Shown piece after piece: positions 44,429 through 55,522 of a DNA stretch of 64,000 nt. Made by a program: the position numbers and the translations under genes. Positions within the stretch are counted from its first letter, which is position 1; each line of letters starts with the position of its first letter. Source of the stretch: Linnemannia elongata (Eukaryota > Mortierellomycota > Mortierellomycetes > Mortierellales > Mortierellaceae); assembly GCA_036320915.1 (NCBI GenBank), contig JAXBDG010000011.1:84501-148500 (forward strand), in the 5' to 3' direction. Below the pieces are notes generated by a model that saw only the letters and a program-made list of their open reading frames with translations, ran no database searches and was not told where the DNA came from.

Positions 44429-44684
44429 CATCCAAAACTTTCTGTTTCCCTTCCTTTTCCACACACACACACACACGCACACTCTACTCTCTCTTTTCAT
44501 CTCTTTCCCTCTCTAGTCTTCAACAAAATACGACCCTCAGCATACCACAATCCTCCCCTCCCTCCCTCCCTCTGAATCGTTCATACCCCAAAAAGACGCA
44601 ACAAAAAAACAACCGTGCACTCCGCGTCCATAACCATCCCCATCCATAACACAACAACGCAAGCAATACTTACAGGCGCCGACT

Positions 44685-46955
44685 ATGGGAGAGGCAAGTT
44701 CCTTTTATTCTTTACTCCTTACAGGATGCACACAACCATCGATCGCAATAATGCCCGCACATCCTCATCACTAAAGAACCAAATCTTTCTAAAAAACCAT
44801 ACACCTTTCAATCTACTAGTTTGAGGAACTCAGGAAGGTCGGCACAAAAAACTCTCGAGTCACTGAACTCGAGCTTCAAAAGAAGCAACAACAACTCGAC
44901 TATGAAGCAAATCAACGGCGCAAGGAGGAAGAGGCTGCTCGCCGTCGAAAGGAGGAAGAGACCCGAAGGATTTTACAAAAGGAGCTGGAACGGAAAAAGG
45001 CTGAGGAGGAGCATCGTCGCAGGGAGAATGCGTTACAATTGAAGGCAAAGGAACGTGCAAGAGAACGGGAAAGGGAAGCTGAGCGGGAAAAGGAGTACCG
45101 AGAAAAGGCGAAGAAGCAACAGGCGCGCGCTGCGGCCGGAGGAGGATCGTCCTCGGGGAATGGACCTACTTACTCGAGATCCAAGCATATTTATTCAGGA
45201 ACTTCTTCTGGATCGCGATCATACGAGGCCTCCAAGGTACCCTTTTTTTCTTTCTTATGGGCATTTGCTGACGTCATTGCTGTCATGTTCAATGGATGGA
45301 CAGCGTACTAATGGCACCAAACTAATTATTACTATTACCTATCTTGTACGCCTTTGATCCATCTATTAGCCTGCACCAAAAAAACAGGACTACTCTTTTG
45401 ACCAGCTGCAAAAGATCGCAGCCAACGGAAGCAGAACAAATGGATCGGACGACCGTGGACGCAATGGAGACAGGAATGGGGACAGGCACGAAGATAGATC
45501 TTCGTCTAGCTATTCCACCAGTCGTCTGGCGGCCGCCGAGAAACTCAAGGTCAACAGAGGATTCAGTCCCGAGCGCCCTCTTTCTATGGCGCAATCATTT
45601 AACGGCACCAAGATTGCCAAGAAACGTACGTTTTTTGCCTCTATTTTGATGTTTCACAACTGGGCTTTATCTCAGCTTTCTTTTGTGTGCATGATGATGG
45701 GCGTCGACAGGGGTTCCAACCAAGGATTCAGGACACCACGCGACAAATTATTATGACGAGGGGCACATTGGACCATATTACCTTTATTCACGAAACATAC
45801 ACAAAGGGAACGTACGTTGGCTGAGCTGTTTCTTTACCCCTCTCAAACCACTTTTTTCTGTGACATTAGCACCAGTCAAGCGCAGCACGGCACCAAAGCC
45901 AATGTTCCCAAATATGAGGATTCCAACATCAAGCGTCAATCATGTGCGAGACGCCGGATTGAAGGCGATTCGCGACGGACCAGTGCCGCTCAACGCCACG
46001 AAACGGGATCGTCGGACAATTGAAGAGATCTCGGCAGAGTTGCGGGAAAAGGATGCTCGCAAGGAGGAGCGTGAGAGAAAAATCAGGGAGATTGAAGAGG
46101 AGAGACAACGGAAGAATCAGCAGCGCGAAAAGGCCATTCAAGGAGCCAAACTCAGCAGGGCTCTGATGGGTGACGATGCTCAGGAGACGGATCGCCTTCG
46201 TAAAGAGGTCACGAGTGGCGGTAGTCGTAGTCGCAGTCGCAGTCCAGGACCCTCGTCACGGAGGAGGAGTAGGAGTAGGAGTCCTGTTCAACGTAGGCGG
46301 AGCAGAAGCCCCCCTCGGAAAAAGCGAAGCGTCAGCCCTCCTGTTGCCAAGAAGAGGAATTACAGCCCTGAGCACAGGAAACGGAGTCCCAGTCCCCGGA
46401 GAAGGAGATCAGTTAGCCCAGTCAAGCGGAAAAGCATGGCTGACAAGGATCGTGGACGAGACCGGGACCGGGAGTACGAGCGTGATCGAGATCGGGATCG
46501 GGATCGTGCTGGATCCAGCAAGAGCAAGTATGGAGATGGGTCGTCATCGTCAGCAAGCAAGAGGCGCGTCTCTCGATCCCCCTCCCCTCGACCCACCAAG
46601 AAGCGTAGCAGAGGACCTTTTGACGATGAGGAGGACTTTTCTGTCTCGTCTGTTATTGGATCGCTTTTTGGAACCCGATACCGTTCACGCGCCGCCAATG
46701 AGGATCTCTCTGATGACGACATGGAAGCCAGACCCGACGAGGTCTTTCGTGAGGAAGCCCGCAGGTATGCCATTGTGTTTTGATTTCACTACGTTACGTT
46801 GATGATGGTTTATATGCATTTTACTCACCATTTTGATATTGTTTCTACTTGATAGTGCTCGTATTGCAAAGAAGGAGGATGAGATGGAGGCAGAGCTGGA
46901 ACGCCAGCAGGCAGAGAGGTCACGCAAGCGCAAGCTGGAGCGTGAGCGCCGGTAA
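44685..46955 (+). CDS. SPT2: SPT2 chromatin protein
   Basis: A nuclear histone H3-H4 chaperone working during transcription. Exon 1 codes only MGE (44685-44693) and ends at gcaagt, giving a GC-AG intron of 126 nt; exon 2 starts at 44820 with FEELRKVGTKNSRVTELELQ. Then come a long charged helix (KKQQQLDYEANQRRKEEEAA and REREREAEREKEYREKAKK), a spliced exon with DYSFDQLQKIAANGS, a short exon to GTKIAKK, and a large exon from about 45870 with KRSTAPKPMFPNMRIP and an Arg/Ser-rich block (RRRSRSRSPVQRRRSRSPP). The diagnostic C-terminal SPT2 domain is FSVSSVIGSLFG, DDDMEARPDEVFREEAR, then after a final intron ARIAKKEDEMEAELERQQAE and KRKLERERR. The RS-rich insert is unusual for the family. Confidence 0.9.
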
Positions 46956-47634
46956 TGAAGCCGATCACCTTATGCGTGGTTTGATTCACAGGATGTCATT
47001 GCGCCTCATTGTCGGGGTCTGCGCCATTTTTTGATTTTTCAGATAGTCAGAAAATAACCGATGCTCAATCGCCTGTTCTAATACACATCCACTCACAAGC
47101 ACAGTTCAGATCTCTACCGAACAACGGGCTTGCTGTGTCTTTCAAAGGTAGCATTGAATGATATGTCAGCAATTCAATGAAATGCTGAGGTAATAGAAGA
47201 GTACAATAGTGTCGGCGCCAACCAGAGCATACAGCCCCATTGCAGGAGGGCCTTCCTATAAAAAAAATTGATCCGCCCGTTTTACCCAGCTTATGAGTAA
47301 AAACGATCTGCAGCTTCTGTCCTGGGACAGATTGTTTCCATATTCCTCACACATCCTCTTCTAACCTAGACACCGCTCAGGCCTCTAACGCTTCTTCTTC
47401 CTCTAATGCCGTCCTTGCATCGGCAACACATAACCCTCGTCGTCCCTTTCTTCAAGGCAGCAGAAAGAAGAGAAGAGGATGAACCCCCAAAAAGCTCAAA
47501 GTGAATAAAAGGCCGTCAGTAATTATCCCTTTTCCCAATGCCATCCGAATTCTCTACCCTTAACCCCTATCTACACATCTCAGCTATCCGCTCCTACCCC
47601 CGCCTACTACGCAATAGCAGAATTCTCTTTCAAC
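46956..47634. other. Intergenic between SPT2 and the Tc1 relic
   Basis: No gene supported. The left terminal inverted repeat of the relic could lie here, but no convincing inverted partner was found downstream. Confidence 0.45.
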
Positions 47635-48560
47635 ATGCGACCACTTCTACAGGACAAGAAGCATCGTGCTCTGACGTTGCTCAAGCAGGGCAAATCCGTG
47701 TCTGAGGCAGCAGCCATGGCCAGCATATCGCGGGTGTCGGTCGGGGGAATCAAGAAAGAGGAGAGCGAGAGTGTTCCACAACACAAACCAGGCTCAAAGT
47801 CGTGGGTCTTGGACAGGACCAAGAGAGTGATGGCGCGACAGTTTTATACGAGTCAGCTCCAAGAGCTCACTGAAGGCTAGGAGTTCATCAGGCGGATGGA
47901 GGACATCGATGTCAACAAAACGCACCGTCAAGAAGAATCTAAAGCAACAGGAGGAGATCACAACTTATATCAAGCAGAACAAAGCCGAATGATGAGCCAT
48001 AACAACATAAGGAAAAGGATGAGTTTGTATGCGATCCATGACAAGTTTGAGGGTTGGAGCAGTGGCGAGCAAGTCGATATTCCGGACGAGTGCACCTTTT
48101 AGCAGGACGAGATCCTACGAACGCCACCACTATCTCAAGAGACCCTAGGAAGAAGCTGTTGTTGCCTCACCATAGAATGCCCAAGATGTCGAACGTTGGC
48201 AAGTCGGTTGGAGTGTGGGGAACCATCGCTTGTCAAGGGCCACGTTGCCTATTATTCCTCGGGGGCAAGTAGGTCAAGCTGTTGAAGGACAGGCCATATT
48301 GTCACCGGACCTAAACCCATCGAGAAAGTCTGGGCATGAATCAAGAGTCGGTCTGACAAAGATCACGATGCGATTTGGCCAGTTAATGAGGAGGATTCGT
48401 CTTTCGTGGCTCTGTCTCACAGAGCGCTTCATCCCCAACTTATAAAAGACATGAAGGGGAGGATACAGGATATCGAGAAACCAAAGGGAGGGCCGATCAC
48501 GGAATGGATTGAGAATAAAGGCGCGCAACTCCTACAGAGTCGCAAAGGACCATTTTCCGC
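47635..48560 (+). pseudogene. Decayed Tc1/mariner-type transposase
   Basis: Pieces of a DDE transposase in order, broken by a stop and frame changes. An N-terminal helix-turn-helix (KKHRALTLLKQGKSVSEAAA) runs to a TAG at 47878-47880, and the same frame continues to IPDECTF (48102), which fits the first catalytic Asp region. It shifts frame to VGVWGTIACQG (near 48208), again to ILSPDLNP (near 48300, the Tc1 signature around the second Asp) and again to HPQLIKDMKGRIQDIEKPKG. At least three frame changes and one stop make it non-functional. No terminal inverted repeats or target-site duplication were identified. It lies 0.4 kb from the edge of duplication copy B. Confidence 0.75.
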
Positions 48561-48939
48561 TAAGGACGACTGTAAAAAACAACGGCAAATCAACAATGGG
48601 CCAAGATCTGACGGTCCCACTGCCAAAGGATACCGACGGCGAGAGGGAAGAACAAATGTAGATGGGCGGGATGTAATGTACATCATGAATTAGAAAAGAA
48701 CACTCAGGTAAAGTCAAAGTTGTGAAAAAGGGTAACATTGAGCCAGCTTCGCCCTAGCTAACCCCTTTTCGCTTCAAGATTTCAAGTGTATAATCTAGTG
48801 CTCATTTCCGTTTTTCTGAAGCACCTTGGTTGACGCGAAAAAAAAAGGATGATGATTGATCTTGTAACACTTTATTCCGTCAAGAAAAATGAGAGAATGT
48901 ATTGGTGTAGACTCAAGGTTTGGCTTTCGGAACCAGACA
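48561..48939. other. Intergenic between the Tc1 relic and GST3
   Basis: No gene seen; may include the right end of the transposon relic. Confidence 0.4.
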
Positions 48940-49695
48940 TTAGTATCCAAGGAAATCGAAGTTCTCCTTGCCAAGCGACTTGTACTCCTCCGACGCCTTC
49001 CACTCGGCAACACCACCAATCTTGTCCATCTCTTGACGGACCTTCCAAATCGCGGGTGTCTTTTCCTCTGACACCAACTCGTCACCCGACAAGCCCTGGA
49101 TCATGCTGATCACATAGTCAGTCTTGACGTCTGCGAGGGAGACCTTGTTACCGACATAGTGGCCATTGGCGCCGTTGGCCTGGAGGTGTTGCTCGTGGTA
49201 CTTGATCCAGGGGGCGATGCTGTCACTGATGAGAGGACCCTTGTTCTTGGTGCGGACGGCGCGGTCTTCGATGAGGCCGTAGGAGTTGAAGATGGACATG
49301 ATCAAACCCTGGGTGCTGTTCGCGAATGTGTTCACAAGAACCTCCTCAAACGCGGTGCCGTTGCCAAAGAGGCCGAACTTGCGGGCGAGGTAACGTTCAA
49401 TAGCATCCGACTCTGCGATTTGGAGCTTGGTCTTGCCGTCGGCAGAGGTTTCAGTGAGGAGGGGCATGACACCGAAGGGGGTGGTGGGCTTGTACTCAGC
49501 CCAGTCGCCCTCGTGGACGTTGGTGAGTCTGGAGTGACCATTGGTGCCGATGACGATGAGAGTGCGGGCGAGACCGCCTTGGCCGTGGAGGTGGAAGTAT
49601 CTGACCTCGAAGGAGCTGTTGGTCTTGTCGGCCAAGGCATTAAATGCGTCAGCTTGGGCGGGGTCGAAGAAGGGGTGTGGGACTGGGTGGACCAT
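48940..49695 (-). CDS. Glutathione S-transferase-like protein (GST3, copy B)
   Basis: Single exon, 251 aa, start MVHPVPHPFFDPAQ, ending NFDFLGY. Same motifs as GST2 (ESDAIERYLARKFGLFG, NGHYVGNKVSLADVKTD). The protein differs from GST2 at only three positions by my reading, all within the first 26 residues, and most synonymous sites also match. Promoter elements (TATAAAAAG and GTACGCGT) are conserved too. It forms the left end of duplication copy B next to a dead transposon. Function as for GST2. Confidence 0.9.
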   Translation of the reverse strand: MVHPVPHPFFDPAQADAFNALADKTNSSFEVRYFHLHGQGGLARTLIVIGTNGHSRLTNVHEGDWAEYKPTTPFGVMPLLTETSADGKTKLQIAESDAIERYLARKFGLFGNGTAFEEVLVNTFANSTQGLIMSIFNSYGLIEDRAVRTKNKGPLISDSIAPWIKYHEQHLQANGANGHYVGNKVSLADVKTDYVISMIQGLSGDELVSEEKTPAIWKVRQEMDKIGGVAEWKASEEYKSLGKENFDFLGY

Positions 49696-49832
49696 TTTTT
49701 TTGTTCTTGTGTTAGGGTGGGAGAGGAGATAGAAGAGAAGGAAAATGTGAGTAAGAGAGAAGAGTTGCTTTGGTTGCTGAGACTTGTTGTTTGTTGATGA
49801 GATGAGAGATGAGAAGTGGGCGATGAGGGATG

Positions 49833-49841
49833 CTTTTTATA
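49833..49841 (-). promoter_or_regulatory. TATA box of GST3
   Basis: TATAAAAAG on the minus strand, about 138 bases upstream of the start codon. Confidence 0.65.
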
Positions 49842-49905
49842 CTCGTTCAGTTGTTCAGAATGATGAGGAATGGCGCGCTCTGAGACTCATCAGCGCGGAG
49901 ATTGA

Positions 49906-49913
49906 GTACGCGT
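49906..49913. promoter_or_regulatory. GTACGCGT element upstream of GST3
   Basis: Octamer 65 bases upstream of the TATA box, as in GST2 and, at similar spacing, GST1. Confidence 0.4.
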
Positions 49914-51322
49914 CTCCTTTGTCTGGATCAGATAACTCTTCATATCACAACACCAATGTCAATTATCACTTTGACCGACAGGGTATCAAACGAGGTTCCA
50001 TGTTTCTCTCTCGTTTGCTTTGACGCCCACTTTTGACACTGCTTAATAATCCTCTTCAAAAAGAGAACCATGCCTTGTCCATGTAAATCATATCTCTTGT
50101 TCGTCTAGATTCTACGTCGTTCGATCCAATCAACCATGCGGCAGACAGTTGAAATGAAAACCTAACCTCAATCAAGCAATGAACTTTACTTTTTGCAGTC
50201 CTTCCTTCCTTTTTGGCGTGAGTGGATTAATAATACAAGGCTCCCTGTCCCACAACCCCAGTTTTCTCATCTCTCGGTACATGCACATAGCATGCTTGCT
50301 TTGCGCCGCAAAAAAAATAATTCCGCCAGTCCCATGTGTTTTCTTAACCATGTAATGCACCCTGTTAGAGCGCGGCGTGTCGGTGAATTCAATTGCGCGG
50401 TAGCCTGCCTAAAAAGTCTATTTTCCAACCCCCGCCTTCTCGTTCCTTGAAATTGAAGGTTTTGACATGCATTTGTCAGAAAATGAGCCGCAGTCAATTG
50501 ACACTCTTTGTACCATTCTTGTACCACTCAATGCAGCTATGAACGCGTAACGGTGATCTCCCTCTCCTTAATCAAAGATGCTGTCAATCAGGCCGGCCAT
50601 CAGGTCGGTGAGTGAACTTAACTCGCGCCTGTGAAAAAAAAAGTCGGATCAACAAACAAACAAAAAAAGACTGAAAAGCATCAGAGGAGGAAATAAGAAG
50701 CACAACTTTGTTGAATCTGCGACCAAAACAAACTTTCTCAAGGATTGCGTTTTCTATTTTGACGACAATACAAACAAAGTTTCCATGCATCCTCATTCTT
50801 CCTGAGTGAGGCAATAATATGCTTTACCAAACCATCCAAATCACAATTACACGATTACGCGTGGGTGGTACCACCTGTCCAGGACAAGGTCATTTTAGTT
50901 GTTACGTGTATATTTTGACCCCGCAACGTATCTTTTCCTCTTCCCTCTCTCGTTCACTTCCAATGACCGAGCATGATGTGAGGCGAAAATAATCTAGATT
51001 CTGACACAGTTCCTCAGTGCATTTTCTAGTCCGGGATCAATAATCATTGATATCGGTCAAGGAAACAAGAGAGAAATGATCAGCTACACCCTATTTAGTT
51101 CACCCCTACACAGTCCTCTACTAGCTTGAACCATCTCACAAAAATTCATCTTTTTATCCACCTTCATATTTTTGTAGAACCTCGCTGCCATTGGGACAAA
51201 GCGTTAGTGAAACAGCCTATTGATTCGTCATGTCGCGAAAAGGGAATACCTCTGTATGTTTATGTTAAGAAAAACACGTGTGAAGGCAATGTAACAAAAC
51301 ATCACATCATTTTTCACCTGCT
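49914..51322. other. Intergenic spacer of duplicated block, copy B
   Basis: No gene supported; aligns in patches with 20617-22350. Confidence 0.55.
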
Positions 51323-52858
51323 TTATTCTGACTGCTGCTGGTCAAGACTGCTAGCTCGCTCAAGATATCTCTGCGCCGATGCATCGTTCCCTTTTGCAGC
51401 CCTGGTGAGCCACTGTATCGCTTCCCTCTGATCCTGACGAACACCCAGTCCGTTGAAAAACATGATGCCAATGTTCGATTGTGCAGCTGCACACTCTTGA
51501 CCAGCAGCCTTGATATACCACTCCAAGGCGTGATGGTAACTGTGTGAAACTCCCAAGCCATGGAAATACATGTTGCCGACAGCTATCTGAGCAGACGGGC
51601 TGCCCTGGTCAGCAGACTTGAGGAACCATTCCATTGCCATAACAAAGTCCTGAGCAACACCTTCTCCATTAAGATACAAGAGTCCGATGCTGTACTGAGC
51701 GCTGGTGTGTCCCTGTGCTGCTGCCTTCTGATACCATTCCAGAGCGGTCTCAAAGTTGTGGATCACGCCATGGCCTTGGTGGTGCATCGTCCCAATGTTG
51801 TATTGCGCTTCGGCACTTACGTGGTCTTCTGCTGCTTGGGTGAACCATTGCATCGCCCTAGAAAAATTCTGCAAGGTCCCGCCTTCGCCATGGTAGTAAA
51901 AGCCGCCGAGATCGAGCATTGCCGAAAGAATTCCTTGTCTTGCATTGGTCTGCATCAGATTTAAAGCCTCTCTCTGGAGTTGGGAGTCATAGACAGTGGT
52001 AGTGGTGATGGTTGATGGTGGTGGCGTTTGTTGAGTTTGAGCTTCGGAGGTTTCCGTGGAAGTAGCCATGTCAGTGGAGAGAGTAGCAGGGTTGGCGATG
52101 GGGGCGTGATTATTCATAGTAAACCCTGTCAAACCAGACTCTGGATCACGGTAGACTGGCAGTCTCATGACTGACTTCTTGTCAGAAGCGGAATTTAGAG
52201 GATTATTTTGTGAATGTTTCTCCGAAGGCGGTAAGGCGATCGATGAAGGTGGAGAATCCAAGAACGATGAAGGAGCCGATGACAGTGGAGGATCCAAGAA
52301 CGATAAAGGAGGCGACGAGAGTAGAGTATCCAATAACGATAAAGGGTGCGGTGATTGTAGAGGATCCAAGACCGATGAAGGAGCCGATGATATTGGACGA
52401 TCCAAGAACGATGAGGGATAAGATGGCGGTGAAGGGGCTGAGGGTCTGATCCGTCGAGTTCTTACTACAACATCCAAAATATCATCCAGTACGGCAGCAA
52501 AACAAAGAGGCTGCAAGCTATTTTAGAAAATAAGCGAAAGGTAATATAAGACCGGTATCAAGACCTTATTTTCTCGTCAAGGGTACACATCATCGCGATG
52601 GAATAAATTCGAGGAGAAAATACACCAACTGTCGGCATACCGGCTGTAGTCTTCGCCTCTCAGGAACGCAGGAATTATATTCCCATATTCGATCCATCGG
52701 ACGCGAGGAAACACAACTAGGACGTCGTCCCAAAACACGACTTGTTGCCTGGCTATTGAGTGATACACTGTCTCTATTCTCACGATATCGCCTGGAGTGG
52801 ACAAATGAGCCAGCCGAAATGACTGGTAGGTTGGCTGGGGTGGATCGTCCTGCTCCAT
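51323..52858 (-). CDS. Sel1-repeat protein B with unknown N-terminal module
   Basis: Two exons. Exon 1 (52641-52858, start MEQDDPPQPTYQ) carries the N-terminal module (DIVRIETVYH, VVFWDDVLVVF, IIPAFLRGED) and ends in phase 2 at a gtatgc donor. Exon 2 starts at 52517 with LQPLCFAAVLDDILDVVV. A Ser/Pro/Leu-rich repeat linker (SSAPSSFLDSPPS) and a low-complexity Thr region follow, then about six Sel1 repeats of 36 residues (GEGGTLQNFSRAMQWFTQAA, GHGVIHNFETALEWYQKAAA, GEGVAQDFVMAMEWFLKSAD, GLGVRQDQREAIQWLTRAAK) ending SLDQQQSE. Sel1 repeats are TPR-like scaffolds. It is the intact partner of gene A. No signal peptide or membrane segment was seen, so the protein is probably intracellular. Its partner is unknown. 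Confidence 0.85.
52240..52420 (-). repeat. 36-nt tandem repeat in the linker of Sel1 gene B
   Basis: About five imperfect units encoding 12-residue Ser/Pro/Leu repeats, matching the repeat in gene A. Confidence 0.7.
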
Positions 52859-53265
52859 TACTTTTTGTCATAAGTAACGTGCTAATGAGTTACTACCGTG
52901 GTGGTGAGATGAGTAGTGATTTCAACGTACTTGTGGGATGAATGTGGCTGGTGGATGAGCGAAAGAACATCACCATGGCAGTGACGCTCCTTACTCTTCA
53001 TCCATCTCCAAACGCGTGACTTGAAAAAAAGGTCCATTATGCGCCTGCGCCATAAAAAAAGATCTGAGCCAGCACACATAATCACGCTTTACACCGGGCC
53101 GCGTATGTGGGGTGACATAGAAACGAGGGTACTTTTACGCGCAATAAAAAAAGGTATGTATTCGGCCAAAAGAAAAACGGTACGCTGAACATACATGTAC
53201 GATTTTACGTCCATTTCCCTCCGCTCCCGTCTTCCCACCAAAACTACAAATTATAGAACAGCACC
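52859..53265. other. Intergenic between Sel1 genes B and C
   Basis: The first 200 bases belong to the duplication; the rest shows nothing recognisable. Confidence 0.5.
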
Positions 53266-54936
53266 CTACTTCTGAGTGGGGAGATCCTTCAATGCGGCGT
53301 CAATGTTAGCCTTCGCAAACAGATTTCCCTGCTCAACCGCCTTCTTGTACCAATCCATAGCCTTCTTGAGATCTTTCACCACACCAAGTCCCTTATAATA
53401 CAAAAGTCCAAGGTTATTCGACGCACTCCCATTGCCTTGCTCGGCCGACTTGCAGTACCACCGGTAAGCCTGCGAGTAGTCCTGTGGGGTCCCCACGCCG
53501 CTCTCATGCATGTATCCGAGTTGGAACTGGGCAGTGGTGTTTCCTTGCTCGGCGGCCCGGAGGTACCAGTCTTTGGCGACTTCGTAGTTCTGGGGAACAC
53601 CCAGGCCGCTGTAGTGCAGGGTGCCGATATCTGCCTGCGCTTGGGCGTTGCCTTGACCCGAAGCCTTGAGGAACCATTGCATGGCCTTGGTATAGTCGAT
53701 TGACACCCCACCGTCGCCCTTTCGGTACAAGTTGCCTAGGCTCCTCTGGGCGGGTGCGTATCCTTGCTCGGCAGACTTGCGGTACCATTTTGCAGCGTGC
53801 TTGTAGTCCTTGGTCACGCCGTCACCGGTCGAGTAGAGGATGGCGACTTTGCACTGTGCAGGGGCGTCGCCTTGCTTGGCTGCCTTGAGATACCACTCCA
53901 TGCCTTTTGCTTGATCCTGAGGAACGCCGAGACCCTTACAGTGGATGTTGCCGACCTTCCGTTGGGCATCTGCGTCGTCTTGTTCGGCGGCCTTTAGGTA
54001 CCATTTCAGAGCCAATTGGTAGTTCTGGGGTGCGACTATTCCCTCGAGGTACATATCGCCCAGCTTTACCTGTGCTGCGACGTCGCCCAGGTCAGCGTTG
54101 GTGTGGGTTTGCTCCAGGTTGTCCACATAGAGTTGAGGGCCACGGTGGAAGTCCTTGTTGTCGGAGTGGTTCGTTGCGTTCTGACAGGTAGAGTTGTTTA
54201 TGCTGTCCTTGTTAATGTCGCTGTCCTCAGGGATGGTCTGAGGTGCTCGGGAAGAGGTCGAAGTGGTTGAGATGACGACGGGGCTGCTCTCGGTTATCGT
54301 CAGCTTGGTGATGGTCACTTCTTGCGATACATCAATTTGGGGACCGCCGCCGCCGCCGCCACTGCCATGCCTGGTGATGGTGCTGGTGGTGGTCTCCGTG
54401 CTAATGGTGTCCTCTTCGGATATTTCTTGTTGTTGGTGTTGCCTGTTGTTGGCTTCCTGTTCCTTGCACTCGATGATGACGTCCAGGACCACGTCGGGGA
54501 TAGCAGCGATCCTTCGTGGCTCCAAGCTAGTTGTAAACAGGGGTCATGAAAACATGAGCAATAAGTAACAGTGTGAAAAATCAACATTTTCTGAATGGGC
54601 ATCAATCGGTTCCTGTAAACCTCTTAGCACACACCCCGAACCTAAAAAACCCAAAATAATAAAAAAAAAAGCACCCCTTCATCTCTTTCGTACTCACACG
54701 CGAAAATCAGCACCTTTCAAAAACGGAAGAATCCTAGCTTTATGTCGAACATGAAGGGCATCATTAAACGCCAATATGACATCGTCCCAAAGGATGACCT
54801 CCTTATCGGTTGCCGGGTCGTGTTGACAGTCGACATAGACAATATCTTCCTCTGCCGTTGGAGGTGCCATGGTGCTTTTGACGATAGCACGGAGGGCTTG
54901 GACTTTGTCTTCGGGTGTGTCGTCTGCTTGTGTCAT
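53266..54936 (-). CDS. Sel1-repeat protein C with unknown N-terminal module
   Basis: Exon 1 (54698-54936) starts MTQADDTPEDKVQALRAI and carries the module (EDIVYVDCQHDPATDKEVIL, WDDVILAFNDA, ILPFLKGADFR). The gtgagt donor is phase 2, and exon 2 from 54526 resumes with LEPRRIAAIPDVVLDVIIE. A Gln/Ser/Thr-rich linker with a GGGGGG run is followed by about seven Sel1 repeats from NADLGDVAAQVKLGDMYLEG, including GLGVPQDQAKGMEWYLKAAK, GDGVTKDYKHAAKWYRKSAE, GLGVPQNYEVAKDWYLRAAE and GVGTPQDYSQAYRWYCKSAE, ending DLPTQK. It is the most regular repeat array of the four and is outside the duplicated block. Role unknown; scaffold or adaptor inferred from the repeat type. Confidence 0.88.
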
Positions 54937-55002
54937 TTCTTTGTTGTTGGGTTATAGGCGTGCTTTGTGAATGGGTGAATGGGAGGGTGGGAGATAGAGG
55001 GA

Positions 55003-55033
<31 letters not shown>

Positions 55034-55522
55034 GAATGAGTGAGAGGGGAAGGAAGAAAGGAAGAAAGAAAGACTTTCTCATATGCTTAAAAAAAGGCGA
55101 GTGTGTGAGAAAGACGTGTCGTGTTGGGTTGGGGATTGTTCTGTGGCACTGTTTTCTTTTTTTCATGTTCCATGGTTCAGAAACATGAAAAAGCTGCATG
55201 AATAAATAAAACATTCGGGAAGACCAAGAAGAGCGGTAAAAAGGCGTTTATATGGCGAAGCCTTAAAATATGACACAATCAATTCAGGAACCATCAGTTC
55301 AGGCACCATCAGAGAGAGAGGACGGACCAGAAACGAAAGGAAGAAGGCTAGTCTCACATGTTTTTGATGACGCGCTTCGACCAATTTCTTTTCTTTTCTT
55401 TATTTTTTTGCATGGTTCATGTTTTCTCCGTCGGACTTGTAAATTGGCAGCTCCTTGGCGTTTCTTGCAGAGAAAAGAAGTTATTTATTTAATCATGCAT
55501 TTTGTGGATAACGTAGAATCGA
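54937..55522. other. Intergenic between Sel1 genes C and D
   Basis: Contains a GT repeat at 55005-55033 and a direct repeat around CATCAGTTCAGGCACCATCA (55289-55308). No gene. Confidence 0.5.

Larger units (their letters stand above)
43693..44684. other. Divergent intergenic region, PY-motif protein / SPT2
   Basis: Holds GA/GGGGA and GT microsatellites (43731-43812), a T-run of 32 (44397-44428) and a short CA repeat (44461-44478). Both promoters should lie here. No gene supported. Confidence 0.55.
48940..53065. repeat. Segmental duplication, copy B
   Basis: GST3, spacer and Sel1 gene B in the same order and orientation as copy A (19646-24215). It is about 450 bases shorter, mostly in the spacer. 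Limits were set by eye. Confidence 0.8.

Noticed and set aside
47258..47300. Possible left inverted repeat of the Tc1 relic (TTGATCCGCCCGTTTTACCC)
   Set aside because: No matching inverted partner was found in 48560-48940, so terminal repeats are not claimed.
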